A DNA stretch of 64,000 nt, taken from positions 3,712,501 through 3,776,500 of the forward strand of contig NZ_CP061336.1 of NCBI RefSeq assembly GCF_005473905.2. The letters are read 5' to 3'. Shown here piece by piece: positions 27,514 to 36,175 of the stretch. Source of the stretch: Ruminiclostridium herbifermentans. GTDB lineage: Bacteria > Bacillota > Clostridia > Acetivibrionales > DSM-1351. A program made the position numbers and the translations under genes. The notes under the pieces were generated by a model. It had not been told where the DNA came from. It saw nothing but the letters and a program-made list of their open reading frames with translations, and did no database searches. How positions within the stretch are numbered: the stretch's first letter is position 1; each line of letters begins with the position of its first letter.

Positions 27514-28128
27514 CTACTTATTTTTACAATTTGTTTGTTTACTAATAGCTTCAATCATATCTTTGGAATTTTTTCTTGTTTCCTCAAATAGATTTCTGCC
27601 TTTGGAGTCAATACCTACAATCAATGGACCAAAATTATCGCATTCCAAAACCCACATGGCTTCAGGCATACCTATTTCATCCATCCAATACTGATTGGTA
27701 ACCTTGGTAATCCTTTTAGTGTGCACAGCAGCACAGCCGTGGGCAGCAAGAAGATATACCATTGTGTGCTTTTTCATGGCTTCAGTAGTCGAATTGCTCA
27801 TACCGCCTTTCCCAATAAGTACTTTTACACCCATTTTACCAACCATGTCAGTGTATGGATCCATTCTTATGCTGCTGGTAGGGCCAATAGAAATTACTTT
27901 ATATTCCCCACTTTCCTTATTTACATTAATAATTGGGCCTGCATGAAATATAGCTTGTCCATTAAGGTCTTCATCAAACTTTTCATTACTGTCATTGAGT
28001 TTTTTAAGTTTATAATGAGCCATGTCCCTTGCCGTATACAGTTTTCCACTCAGGTAAACTGTGTCTCCCGCTTCAAGCTTTGCAATATCCTCATCCTTTA
28101 GAGGAGTATTCAAATAGTAGGTTTTCAT
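27514..28128 (-). CDS. Fumarate hydratase class I, beta subunit
   Basis: A 204-residue protein matching the beta (C-terminal) part of Fe-S fumarase/L-tartrate dehydratase: LNTPLKDEDIAKLEAGDTVYLSG (read as NTPLKDEDIAKL and GDTVYLSG), YTARDMAHYKL, GPIINVNKESG, IGPTSSIRMDPY, GKGGMSN, and EAMWVLECDNFGPLIVGID. With the alpha subunit 16 bases upstream it interconverts fumarate and malate. It appears to be central metabolism embedded among specialised genes. Confidence 0.93.
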   Translation of the reverse strand: MKTYYLNTPLKDEDIAKLEAGDTVYLSGKLYTARDMAHYKLKKLNDSNEKFDEDLNGQAIFHAGPIINVNKESGEYKVISIGPTSSIRMDPYTDMVGKMGVKVLIGKGGMSNSTTEAMKKHTMVYLLAAHGCAAVHTKRITKVTNQYWMDEIGMPEAMWVLECDNFGPLIVGIDSKGRNLFEETRKNSKDMIEAISKQTNCKNK

Positions 28129-28144
28129 GTAAATCCCTCCTTTA

Positions 28145-29020
28145 TTACATAAAGCTTAATTCTTCCACTCTTCCATCCTTATAAATCCTTATGCCCGCTC
28201 TTCGAGCCACCCAACAGTGAAAGTTGATAGCGACAGGACAGAGTGTTGTATGGGTAGCCGCAATTTCAATATTAACTCCGAGTGTGGTTACTTTACCGCC
28301 TGTACCACCCGAGCCAATGTTAAGCGAATTTATTGCCTCAAGCAGTTCCTCTTCCAGTTGTGCCAAGCGCTCGTCCTCATTTCTCTGCATCCACCCTCTT
28401 AGGCTCATTGCTCTTCTGCTAAGCTTTGCAGCAACGTCCAATTGACCACCTATACCTATACCAATTGCAGATGGCAGACATGCTGTACCACCAGCTTCAA
28501 CAACACATTCGAGTACGAATTTCTTGATACCTTCAAAATTCTCACCCATTTCAGCAATAGTGAATACTTTAACTTTGTTGTATAGTTCTATACCACAACC
28601 CTTTATACTTGGGATTATTTCAATATAATCGATACCCTTCTTATGCTCATACTCCATGTTTGGCACTCCACGACCGCTGTTGTCGCCACTGTTTACACGT
28701 GTAAGCGGGTCAACCATACTAGGACGCAAGTAACCTGCCTTAGTTGCATCTATTACAGCTTCCCTTAATATTTCTTCCAAATCCGGAATAAAGAAATCAT
28801 CTCCAAAAGTTACATATGTAGTTAGGTACCCTGGGGATTGACATAAAGCTTGTTTACATTCCCTTGCGATATTTACATTTTCTACAATAGTTTCAAGTAT
28901 CATTTTCGATGATTCATCTGTTTCTGTCTCAACTGCTTTGTCTAAAAGGCAACGACAATCATCTGAAACTTCATATGAAATTCTAAAAATCAAATCTCTC
29001 AAAATCTGTCTATAATCCAT
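28145..29020 (-). CDS. Fumarate hydratase class I, alpha subunit
   Basis: A 291-residue Fe-S subunit. Conserved cysteines that bind the catalytic [4Fe-4S] cluster occur in CKQALCQSPGYLTTYV, KGCGIELYN and HTTLCPVAINFHCW. GIGGQLDVAAKLSRRAM and GSGGTGGKVTTLGV are also typical. It pairs with the beta subunit just downstream. GGGAGG is near its ATG. L-tartrate dehydratase is a close relative and cannot be fully excluded. Confidence 0.93.
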   Translation of the reverse strand: MDYRQILRDLIFRISYEVSDDCRCLLDKAVETETDESSKMILETIVENVNIARECKQALCQSPGYLTTYVTFGDDFFIPDLEEILREAVIDATKAGYLRPSMVDPLTRVNSGDNSGRGVPNMEYEHKKGIDYIEIIPSIKGCGIELYNKVKVFTIAEMGENFEGIKKFVLECVVEAGGTACLPSAIGIGIGGQLDVAAKLSRRAMSLRGWMQRNEDERLAQLEEELLEAINSLNIGSGGTGGKVTTLGVNIEIAATHTTLCPVAINFHCWVARRAGIRIYKDGRVEELSFM

Positions 29021-29044
29021 ACATAATCCTCCCTCAATAAAAAA

Positions 29045-30202
29045 TTAGGTTGACTGTTTCTTTGTATCCCAGAATCTTTTTGTGTTTGAAAGCATCTCCT
29101 CACTTACATCTAATACTCTGCTTGTCTCAAACATTCTGGTAAAGAAGTCAAACTGCCATTTAGACGGCTTTTCATTCTCAATACCGTACTCATCAAGGTA
29201 ATCCTTGTTTTCAGGTTCTAATTCTTTCATAACATTCTCTGGAATTACTTCTCCATACATTAGGTTTACGTAATAGAACGCATAGTAAACTATACTTTCA
29301 CATCCTACCCTTTTACTAAAGGATACTAGCTTGTCCCAATTGATTTTGTCTGAGAATTTTTCAACGAACATTAATATGTCTGCAAACTTATATATTTTAA
29401 GATCTCTCAGGTCACTTATCCAGTGCAGCAAAGCTGCTTCTTTATATAAATGGCACGCTAATTGTATTAAGAAATCTTCATAGTCAAGAATAAGTGTCTT
29501 TGCACCGTCAATATCAACTTCTATAGCTCTTTCAAGCAATTCAGGTGTATCTATTTTACAAGGACAATTTCCTTTCCAGAGCACATCAAAATTTAAATCC
29601 ACTTGGAACATTGGTGTGAAAGGATTATCTGTCTTTTTAAGACATTCTTGAAGTTCATTTGAGGCTAGTTGTTGAAGCATCTTTTGCTTTCTTGTACTTG
29701 GTATTATATCTCCATTTTCATTTACTTCACCCTGCACATAACCTAAGTCTTCTAAAATCTTTACTATTTTGTCTCCATCCCTTACATCAATCAGGAAGTC
29801 AAGATCATTAAATGTTCTAGTTTCAACTGAAGGATAAACCTTTGACGCTAGGAAGTTTCCTTTTAGAATTGCAACACGAATACCATTTTCATTCAGTTTG
29901 TCAAATATAACCTTTATCTCTTCAAAGTATGATTTATTTCTTATTGCATATACCTTACTCTGTGTCTTCATAGCTTTTAGTACTTCTTCTTCTACTTTAT
30001 CTGTAAGTCCGAGATTCTTTAAATGGTAATACATGATATTTAATGTTCTGTGGGTTATTCCTTGGTACAATATCTCTTTCCAATCAAGATTTCCATCCAT
30101 AATAGTTTTAATTTCTTCTATGTGCTCTTCCTTTAGCACGCCCCTTGAGCACAGTAATATCAATTGTCTTTCCTTTGTCAATTCTTTTACACTTTGCGGC
30201 AT
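29045..30202 (-). CDS. Nucleotidyltransferase family protein (NTP_transf_5-like)
   Basis: A 385-residue protein of the uncharacterised nucleotidyltransferase group with a minimal NTase core: VAILKGNFLASKVY, then ETRTFNDLDFLIDVRDG, where FNDLDFLID supplies the metal-binding aspartates. Later HLYKEAALLHWISDLRDLKIY is the helical signature of the family. These proteins recur in peptide and capsule gene clusters; the substrate is unknown. The start has a GAGGGGG about 6 bases upstream. It is first in the run that continues into the fumarase genes. Confidence 0.8.
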   Translation of the reverse strand: MPQSVKELTKERQLILLCSRGVLKEEHIEEIKTIMDGNLDWKEILYQGITHRTLNIMYYHLKNLGLTDKVEEEVLKAMKTQSKVYAIRNKSYFEEIKVIFDKLNENGIRVAILKGNFLASKVYPSVETRTFNDLDFLIDVRDGDKIVKILEDLGYVQGEVNENGDIIPSTRKQKMLQQLASNELQECLKKTDNPFTPMFQVDLNFDVLWKGNCPCKIDTPELLERAIEVDIDGAKTLILDYEDFLIQLACHLYKEAALLHWISDLRDLKIYKFADILMFVEKFSDKINWDKLVSFSKRVGCESIVYYAFYYVNLMYGEVIPENVMKELEPENKDYLDEYGIENEKPSKWQFDFFTRMFETSRVLDVSEEMLSNTKRFWDTKKQST

Positions 30203-30409
30203 ATTAGATTCCCCCTCTATATAATTCAGTACACTAATGAAAACTCAGAGAGCCTCCATTTGCTATATTTCAAAACTTAACACTATTTCATCTATTTTTA
30301 AAACCTCATTAATTAATTTATCTACGTTTCAGGTATCCCATTAATATTACATGCAATCAGTATTTCTTATCCCATATCAAAAGTTGTAATCTTTAGGCAT
30401 GTATTCCGA

Positions 30410-30609
30410 ACTTAAATTACGCTTGCCTTAAGCTGGGATAGGTTTGAAAACCACAGAAAACAAGAGAATATATCATGCTTTAACGAGATATCACTTTATT
30501 GAGTTAAAATAATTAGATAAGTAATGTCCCCAACATCCGCAGTAACGGTTGCCGATTTTGCTTTTAGGCTGTGAGATTGTCTCCCACCCCGCTTCTAGTT
30601 GCTGATGTG
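30410..30609 (+). ncRNA. Structured RNA element, possibly an ORF-less HEARO / IscB omega-RNA-like relic
   Basis: The 562-base gap holds a clear fold near its right half. ACATC (30533-30537) plus GCA (30539-30541) pair with TGC (30600-30602) plus GATGT (30604-30608), closing a domain that contains CGG-TTG-CCG (30546-30554) and a GTG.GA/TC.CAC hairpin (30571-30587). A TTAAC/GTTAA hairpin lies just upstream (about 30480-30507). The CGGTTGCCGATTT stretch and the 3' flank GTGATGAAAT remind me of HEARO omega-RNAs, which insert before ATGA/GTGA, but no IscB or TnpB gene is nearby. Strand and class are inferred; the fold itself is visible. No protein gene was seen in 30203-30764. Confidence 0.35.
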
Positions 30610-30764
30610 ATGAAATCATTCTACAATGATTAATTGTTTAAAATAAATTCTTAAAAATAACTTTTAAAAAAATTATCATTGTAATTTATGTGTTAAATTT
30701 TAGAAATTCGTAGCCATTTTTTAGCAACTTTAAATTGACCATACTACTGATTTTTTAATGCATT

Positions 30765-31919
30765 TCAAATATTGCCTACGTTTAATGATATTTCTTTAAG
30801 TGCGTTTATTGTTGTTTCTATTTCAGAAGTTGTATTGAATACACCAACACTGAATCTTACTGCTCCTGTAATTGAAGTACCCAATGTATCATGTGCTATA
30901 GGAGCACAGTGCATACCGGCTCTAGTCCCTATATTATAGACCTTGTCCAAAACATAGCTTATTTCACTAGATGGTACTCCTTTGAAATTAAGTGCTACAA
31001 TACCAGAATTTTTTTCTATATCATTTTTACTGTACACTTTTACATTTTTAAGTTCTTGGACACCTTCAAAGAACATTTTTACAAGTTGGTGCTTATGCTC
31101 TCTTATATTTTCAATTCCTTGGCTATTTATAAAATCAATACCACAGCCCAAGCCCACTATTCCAGGGGTATTCAATGTTCCGCTTTCCATAAGGTCAGGC
31201 ATGAATTCAGGCTGTGTGAGTTCCTCAGAATTACTTCCAGTTCCACCTTGCAGGATAGATTTAACCTTAAGTCCTTCTCTGATATACAGGCCACCTATTC
31301 CAACAGGTCCCATCAGGCTTTTATGCCCAGGAAAAGCCAACATACTTATATTCATATCCTCAACATCAATGTTTATTGTTCCTGCTCCCTGAGAGCCGTC
31401 AAGCAGGTACATTATCCCATTTTCAAAAGCTATTTTCCCAATATCTTTAGCAGGTAGAAGTATACCGTTTACATTTGACGAAAGAGTAGCTACTATTAGC
31501 TTTGTATTATTTTTGATACTTTTTTGTATATCATCAGGGTCAATTTCTCCAAATTCATTCCCCCTGACAATTGTAATTTCTATACCAAGTTCCCTTTCAA
31601 GCAGCTTAAGTGGTCTCATAACAGAGTTGTGTTCAAGGCTTGTTGTTATTACATGGTCTCCAGCTTTCAGGCTTCCCTTAATAGCTATGTTCAAAGCCTC
31701 AGTAGCATTTTTGGTAAAACATAATTGCATAGGATTACTGATATTAAAGAATCTGCTTATTTTCTCACGAGCTTCCATTACAGCCTGCCCTGACTGTATC
31801 GACATTGAGTGCCCGCCACGACCGGGATTTGCGCAATATTCACGCATACATCTGTCTATTTCTTTATACACTATGTCGGGCTTAGGATAAGTAGTAGCAG
31901 CATTGTCTAGGTATATCAT
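30765..31919 (-). CDS. Cysteine desulfurase family class V aminotransferase
   Basis: A protein of about 384 residues: IYLDNAATTYPKPDIV at the start, PLP-lysine motif FPGHKSLMGPVGIGGLY, LLDGSQGAGTINIDV with the PLP aspartate, EHNSVMRPL, and a possible persulfide Cys in GTRAGMHCAPIAHDTLGT. This is the subgroup often paired with a DUF3343 Se/S-carrier-like protein, which here lies 2.2 kb upstream. ATG 31919 has AAAGGAGG about 10 bases upstream, preferable to 31949. It may mobilise sulfur for the locus product. Confidence 0.87.
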   Translation of the reverse strand: MIYLDNAATTYPKPDIVYKEIDRCMREYCANPGRGGHSMSIQSGQAVMEAREKISRFFNISNPMQLCFTKNATEALNIAIKGSLKAGDHVITTSLEHNSVMRPLKLLERELGIEITIVRGNEFGEIDPDDIQKSIKNNTKLIVATLSSNVNGILLPAKDIGKIAFENGIMYLLDGSQGAGTINIDVEDMNISMLAFPGHKSLMGPVGIGGLYIREGLKVKSILQGGTGSNSEELTQPEFMPDLMESGTLNTPGIVGLGCGIDFINSQGIENIREHKHQLVKMFFEGVQELKNVKVYSKNDIEKNSGIVALNFKGVPSSEISYVLDKVYNIGTRAGMHCAPIAHDTLGTSITGAVRFSVGVFNTTSEIETTINALKEISLNVGNI

Positions 31920-31935
31920 TTGAACACAACCTCCT

Positions 31936-33789
31936 TTAACATACTTCATTTATAACAATACACTTATATTCACTCTTGCCTGTCTTAATTTTTTTCAACC
32001 GTATTAAATCTACTTCTGTTTTAATATCTTTGAAAAAACTGGGTATCTCATATGTGTAAGAGTCTAAATCATATGTGTAAATAGATACTTCACTATTTCG
32101 TATCATTAAAAATCCCTTGTTTTTATAGAAATCTTTTACTTGCATATTTTTATTTGATGAAATGTACTGTCCAACAATAGCTTTTTTACATCTTAGTTTG
32201 GATAATTTCATACACTCCATTAATAAAACATCTTCAACTTTTCTTCCTAAAGCTCTGCATGAAAGTAAAAATGTGTCAATTAAAGCTTGGTCATTCTCAT
32301 ATTTTAGAATGCTAGCACCAACAATCCCCAGATTTCCAAAACGGTCCTTTAATTCAATACATATCACATCATGGTCTTCACTCTCAGTAAACATCTTAAT
32401 GTCATCTTCACTATATCTTTTTGTCGTTAAATTAAATTGGTTAGTCCTTTGAGTAAGCTGTGCAATACGTGGTATATAAGAATTGTTAGAAAAATAAATG
32501 GATACTTCCATTTCTAAAGAGTTATAATAACTCTCCATATCTGTGAATTTTTGTGCAAATTTGTTTCTCTGTGCTTCTGTTCTATACATTTGTCCCCTAA
32601 GCTTGTCCTCATTCGTAATGCTTATAACATCAAACAGTCCGCAAGAGGCAATTATATCCCTATACTCAAATGCTCTATTTTTTTCAAAGTGAATTGTCTC
32701 AACCTGTGGTAATGCATAATTAACCATCTCAATTTCGTATTGGCTATCATCAACAAATACAATACTATCTAATCCAATATTTAACTCTTGCGATATGGAG
32801 ATAATATTTTTTACTTTATCATCCCAATTGATTCTACTTGCTGAAATATGCTCTCGTTTCAATACCATAAAAGGATGCTTTTCAAATACTTCCCAAACAT
32901 CTTCTTCATTATTTTTGCTGCATATAGCAAGAATCGTGCCTCTATTATAGAGATTTAAAATTTCCTGCTGAAACTCATAATAGGCTGAGCCTGGACTGTC
33001 ATTCCCCAATTTTATACCTAGCAGGCTGTCTTCTCCGACTATACCGCCCCAAAGAACATTATCACAGTCTAATACAATACATTTCTTAATTTTACTTTTC
33101 GAAGTTTTTATATATTTAAATATTTCAAAGCTAATTTCTCTGCACGCTTCTTTACTGTATGGTGCATGTGCAGCATACCAATATCTTCTATCATAGAAAC
33201 TTCTTCCACCCACTCTAGCCAAGCATAAATTCATGTCAATATAGTAGGCATTATTAGTAGATAAAAGAATCTGATTTAGTTGACTATTCAGCCAATTTAT
33301 TGTGCCTATTTGATACATATTATTTTGGTTATCTATAATTCCTGCTAATGGGTACATGGGAACTTCGAATCCACACCATAAAATTAATGCTTGAGTTTGT
33401 TCTCTAATTCCGTTCAGGGTTTGCGTTATGTAATTTACAATGCGCTCTTTCTCATTTTCAATTTCGCTTTGACTGCATTGTAAGTAATTTCTACTTATAA
33501 TATTTGAAAGCGTTTCTAATTGTAAAAATACTAATACGCAATCAACATTATTATTTAGTAAGTCCGGTCTTTTGCCCACCGCCTCTTGGAGTATATTGTC
33601 AAAATCTCCAAACATCACATTAGCTTTATATCCTATTTCCAACATAAAGTACCTTAGAAAGGTATCTAATATTGGCTCTAAAGTAATATTCCTAAGCACA
33701 GAAATATTTAGTGTTGGCAGTACATTATTTTTATTATTATTTAGTATATCAACCACTTCGGAATAGTCCATGTGATGATAAGATTTCAT
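31936..33789 (-). CDS. FkbH-like HAD-IIIC family protein
   Basis: A 617-residue protein of the FkbH type. HAD motif I is IVLDCDNVLWGGIVGED, with later ILAICSKNNEEDVWEVF and FVDDSQYEIEMVNYALP. A C-terminal GNAT-like region is present (RFGNLGIVGASIL, FLLSCRALGRKVEDVLL). The first 240 residues contain the SGNH-like N-terminal part seen in this family. FkbH proteins load a glyceryl unit from 1,3-bisphosphoglycerate onto a carrier protein; a carrier gene lies 29 bases upstream, which fits. The start has GAAGGTG 8 bases upstream. A glyceryl- or lactyl-type starter is inferred. Confidence 0.85.
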   Translation of the reverse strand: MKSYHHMDYSEVVDILNNNKNNVLPTLNISVLRNITLEPILDTFLRYFMLEIGYKANVMFGDFDNILQEAVGKRPDLLNNNVDCVLVFLQLETLSNIISRNYLQCSQSEIENEKERIVNYITQTLNGIREQTQALILWCGFEVPMYPLAGIIDNQNNMYQIGTINWLNSQLNQILLSTNNAYYIDMNLCLARVGGRSFYDRRYWYAAHAPYSKEACREISFEIFKYIKTSKSKIKKCIVLDCDNVLWGGIVGEDSLLGIKLGNDSPGSAYYEFQQEILNLYNRGTILAICSKNNEEDVWEVFEKHPFMVLKREHISASRINWDDKVKNIISISQELNIGLDSIVFVDDSQYEIEMVNYALPQVETIHFEKNRAFEYRDIIASCGLFDVISITNEDKLRGQMYRTEAQRNKFAQKFTDMESYYNSLEMEVSIYFSNNSYIPRIAQLTQRTNQFNLTTKRYSEDDIKMFTESEDHDVICIELKDRFGNLGIVGASILKYENDQALIDTFLLSCRALGRKVEDVLLMECMKLSKLRCKKAIVGQYISSNKNMQVKDFYKNKGFLMIRNSEVSIYTYDLDSYTYEIPSFFKDIKTEVDLIRLKKIKTGKSEYKCIVINEVC

Positions 33790-33817
33790 CCATTTGTCAC
33801 CTTCAATACATTAAATT

Positions 33818-34063
33818 TTAACTATATTTCTCAATTGTTTTTTTTATTTTATTGATAGTATTAAAATTTTCCAACAACAAATCCTCATCAACAATCTCAA
33901 TATTAAATTCTCCTTCAAGCATAACTACTGCTTGAATTCCTTTTATAGAGTCAAGTCCATACGGACGGATATCCTCATCATCACCTATTTGTGATAATAC
34001 ATTAATATCCACATCCAATGCCTTCGATAATATGTTTATAACTTCACTCCTTCTAAACTCCAT
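33818..34063 (-). CDS. Acyl carrier protein
   Basis: An 81-residue free-standing carrier protein. The phosphopantetheine Ser lies in PYGLDSIKGIQAVVMLE, with the usual acidic helices (FNIEIVDEDLLLENFNTI). ATG 34063 has GGAGGTG about 9 bases upstream; GTG 34075 overlaps that site. It lies 29 bases upstream of the FkbH-like gene and is its probable loading partner. A second carrier is at 35878-36126. Confidence 0.88.
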   Translation of the reverse strand: MEFRRSEVINILSKALDVDINVLSQIGDDEDIRPYGLDSIKGIQAVVMLEGEFNIEIVDEDLLLENFNTINKIKKTIEKYS

Positions 34064-34109
34064 TTCGAGCCACACCTCCTACTCTCTAAATAAAAATGTA
34101 TAGCTATAG

Positions 34110-34373
34110 TTATTTCAATTTACTATTAATAAATTGTCCTAGCACCAGTTCCTCTTCAGCCACTATGCTGTTCACTTCAACTTTCTTATCAGATAAAAGT
34201 TGCTTTCCCAAAGCTAAATCAGAATCACTGATTTTTACAGCTTTTGTGCATGCCATTCCGGGTCTTGGCGGTGCCGGAACAATCTCGGTCTTTATTCCGT
34301 TATCACGCATTATTTTATCAACCAGTAACATCTGACCAGTATTTACCGCAATTATCAAATACGATTTGCCCAT
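34110..34373 (-). CDS. DUF3343 (putative Se/S carrier-like) protein
   Basis: An 87-residue protein with the DUF3343 pattern: SYLIIAVNTGQMLLVDKIMRD, then IVPAPPRPGMACTKAVKIS, where the Cys is the conserved residue, then SDLALGKQLLSDK. Family members are thought to carry sulfur or selenium and often sit beside class V cysteine desulfurases such as the one at 30765-31919. ATG 34373 has AAGGG 8 bases upstream. A role in sulfur incorporation is inferred. Confidence 0.8.
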   Translation of the reverse strand: MGKSYLIIAVNTGQMLLVDKIMRDNGIKTEIVPAPPRPGMACTKAVKISDSDLALGKQLLSDKKVEVNSIVAEEELVLGQFINSKLK

Positions 34374-34387
34374 TGTCCTCACCCTTA

Positions 34388-35872
34388 TTAACCCTTAGCT
34401 ATCTCAATAACCTTAGGTATTTTTACTCCTTCCATATGCATATAACAAAATTCGTAAATTTCTGCTTCGCTTATGCTAATACCATCTTTGGGTGTAACAG
34501 TAGCCCTTATTTTTTGTCCTAATATATCATCCTGAACTCCGTCTACTTTAACGGACTGTAATTTTTCGTTCTTCAAAATAACCTTTTCAATTTCAGCCGG
34601 ATAAACATGGAAGCCTCCCTGATTTATCATGTTGTCAGCCCTACCAGCCCAATATATGTATCCCTCATCATCCATGTATGCCAAGTCGCCAGTTTTTAAT
34701 CCATGAGCAGTAATAACTTCACTGGTTAATTCAGGCGAGTTGTAATAACCAAGCATAACATTAGGACCTTGTACATAAATTTCACCTATTTCTCCAGCTT
34801 TGACTTCATTTCCATTTGCATCAAGAAGCTGTACCGTACAGAATTTAACCGGTTTGCCTACTGAACCTGCCTTTCTCAACATATCCTCGGGCTTTAAATG
34901 AAGTACCCTCGGTGATGCCTCAGAAAGACCGTAAATATAATAGAATTCTACTCCCTTATACATATCCATGAGCAGCTGTACATCTTCTTTTATCAGCTTC
35001 GCTGCTCCAGTCTGGATATACCTTAGGCTGCTTGTAGAATATTTTTCTTTCCTTCTATATTCAACAATCTGATGAAGCATTACTGGTACAGCAAAAAAGC
35101 CTGTAATCTGATTATCCTGTATTGCTTTAAGTATAATGCCTGCATGAATGATACCATTTAGTATTACAATCTTAGCACCAACTGCAATTGAGGCAATTAT
35201 CTCACCTGTTACAGTGCCCACTAAAGCCATTGACTTTAAAATAAGAATATTGTCTGTTTCAGACATTTTAAGGTATTCGATAATGGCTTCCATATTTGAA
35301 AGGATATTTTTTGTGGAAAGCATAATACCCTTTGGTCTTCCATGCTTGTCCGACATATAGAAAATAGAAGTCATTTCGTCATCAAGCCATATTGAGGCTG
35401 TAAAATTTCCAGGCAGGTCGTAATCTTTCACAAAATATGCAGCTTGACTAAAGACATTATTAGACGCTTCCACATTGTCATCACAAAGCAGGATACTTTT
35501 TACAGATGGTATTGTATTAGAATCTATTCCAACTATATATTCACTTAATTCACCCTTAGTAATTATAGCTTCTGCACTGCAGTGACTGATAATTTCCTGT
35601 AGCTTTAAATCCTTTGCTTGTGGCGATACTGGTACAAATACCATTCCTGCCATATTAACTCCATATATTGCTGCAACAAAGTCCATAGAATCCTGCAGGT
35701 ATATAATAACCTTGCTACGCGGCTTAAGCCCAATTTCAAGAAGCTTTCCTGCTATTTTCTTTGAATAGTTTAATACCTCGGAATAATTATATGTAACTCC
35801 GGTCGGATCTGTTACAGCTGCCTTCATTCCATATTTAGACTCAGAATTAACTAGAGTATCATAAATGTTCAT
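34388..35872 (-). CDS. AMP-dependent synthetase/ligase, C-terminally short
   Basis: A protein of about 494 residues of the acyl-adenylate family. The N-terminal ligase fold, FYYIYGLSEASPRVL, and the hinge region TGDLAYMDDEGYIYWAGRADNMINQGGFHVYPAEIE (TGDLAYMDDEGYIYWAGR, then NMINQGGFHVYPAEIE) are clear. Two oddities stand out. The A3 phosphate loop reads YMSDKHGRPKGIML instead of a Ser/Thr/Gly-rich STSGTTGxPKG. The protein also ends at IPKVIEIAKG, before the A10 segment whose Lys is needed for adenylation. It lies between two carrier-protein genes. It may be a partial-reaction enzyme or act on a preformed adenylate. ATG 35872 has GAGGTG six bases upstream. Confidence 0.82.
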   Translation of the reverse strand: MNIYDTLVNSESKYGMKAAVTDPTGVTYNYSEVLNYSKKIAGKLLEIGLKPRSKVIIYLQDSMDFVAAIYGVNMAGMVFVPVSPQAKDLKLQEIISHCSAEAIITKGELSEYIVGIDSNTIPSVKSILLCDDNVEASNNVFSQAAYFVKDYDLPGNFTASIWLDDEMTSIFYMSDKHGRPKGIMLSTKNILSNMEAIIEYLKMSETDNILILKSMALVGTVTGEIIASIAVGAKIVILNGIIHAGIILKAIQDNQITGFFAVPVMLHQIVEYRRKEKYSTSSLRYIQTGAAKLIKEDVQLLMDMYKGVEFYYIYGLSEASPRVLHLKPEDMLRKAGSVGKPVKFCTVQLLDANGNEVKAGEIGEIYVQGPNVMLGYYNSPELTSEVITAHGLKTGDLAYMDDEGYIYWAGRADNMINQGGFHVYPAEIEKVILKNEKLQSVKVDGVQDDILGQKIRATVTPKDGISISEAEIYEFCYMHMEGVKIPKVIEIAKG

Positions 35873-35877
35873 TACAG

Positions 35878-36126
35878 TCACCTCGATTCCAGCTTACTTG
35901 TGATATACTCTGTAATTAAGTCAACGTTGGCAAAATTCTGATGACTGAGTGAACCGGTGTCCACCTCAATATCAAATTCGTCTTCGAGATCTATAATCAA
36001 CTCAACTAGCTTTATTGAATCAATACCATGATCCCTTCCAATCCATGATTCTTCTGTAACCTTGTCTGCATTAATTAATGCATTTTTAGCAATCGCTTTC
36101 ATTACTCTTTCCTTAATATCATTCAT
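35878..36126 (-). CDS. Acyl carrier protein
   Basis: An 82-residue carrier protein with the phosphopantetheine Ser in DHGIDSIKLVELIIDLE and the helix III stretch IEVDTGSLSHQNFANVDLI. AAGGGGG lies 8 bases before the ATG. Its stop is six bases before the preferred ligase start, so it is the likely partner of that ligase. It is distinct in sequence from the carrier at 33818-34063, implying two loading events. Confidence 0.88.
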   Translation of the reverse strand: MNDIKERVMKAIAKNALINADKVTEESWIGRDHGIDSIKLVELIIDLEDEFDIEVDTGSLSHQNFANVDLITEYITSKLESR

Positions 36127-36175
36127 TTAAGAATCCCCCTTAAAAATTGAATTGCTATATACTCACTATCTTCAA

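Noticed and set aside
27721-28101. 126-codon plus-strand frame opposite the fumarase beta gene
   Set aside because: It is the antisense of a well-recognised gene and shows no family features of its own.
30595-30620. Hammerhead ribozyme core (CTGATG..GAAA)
   Set aside because: The CTGANGA box reads CTGATGT and no matching stem arrangement with the GAAA could be drawn.
30891-31457. 188-codon plus-strand frame opposite the cysteine desulfurase-like gene
   Set aside because: Shadow of a confidently identified PLP enzyme; no start site or recognisable domain.
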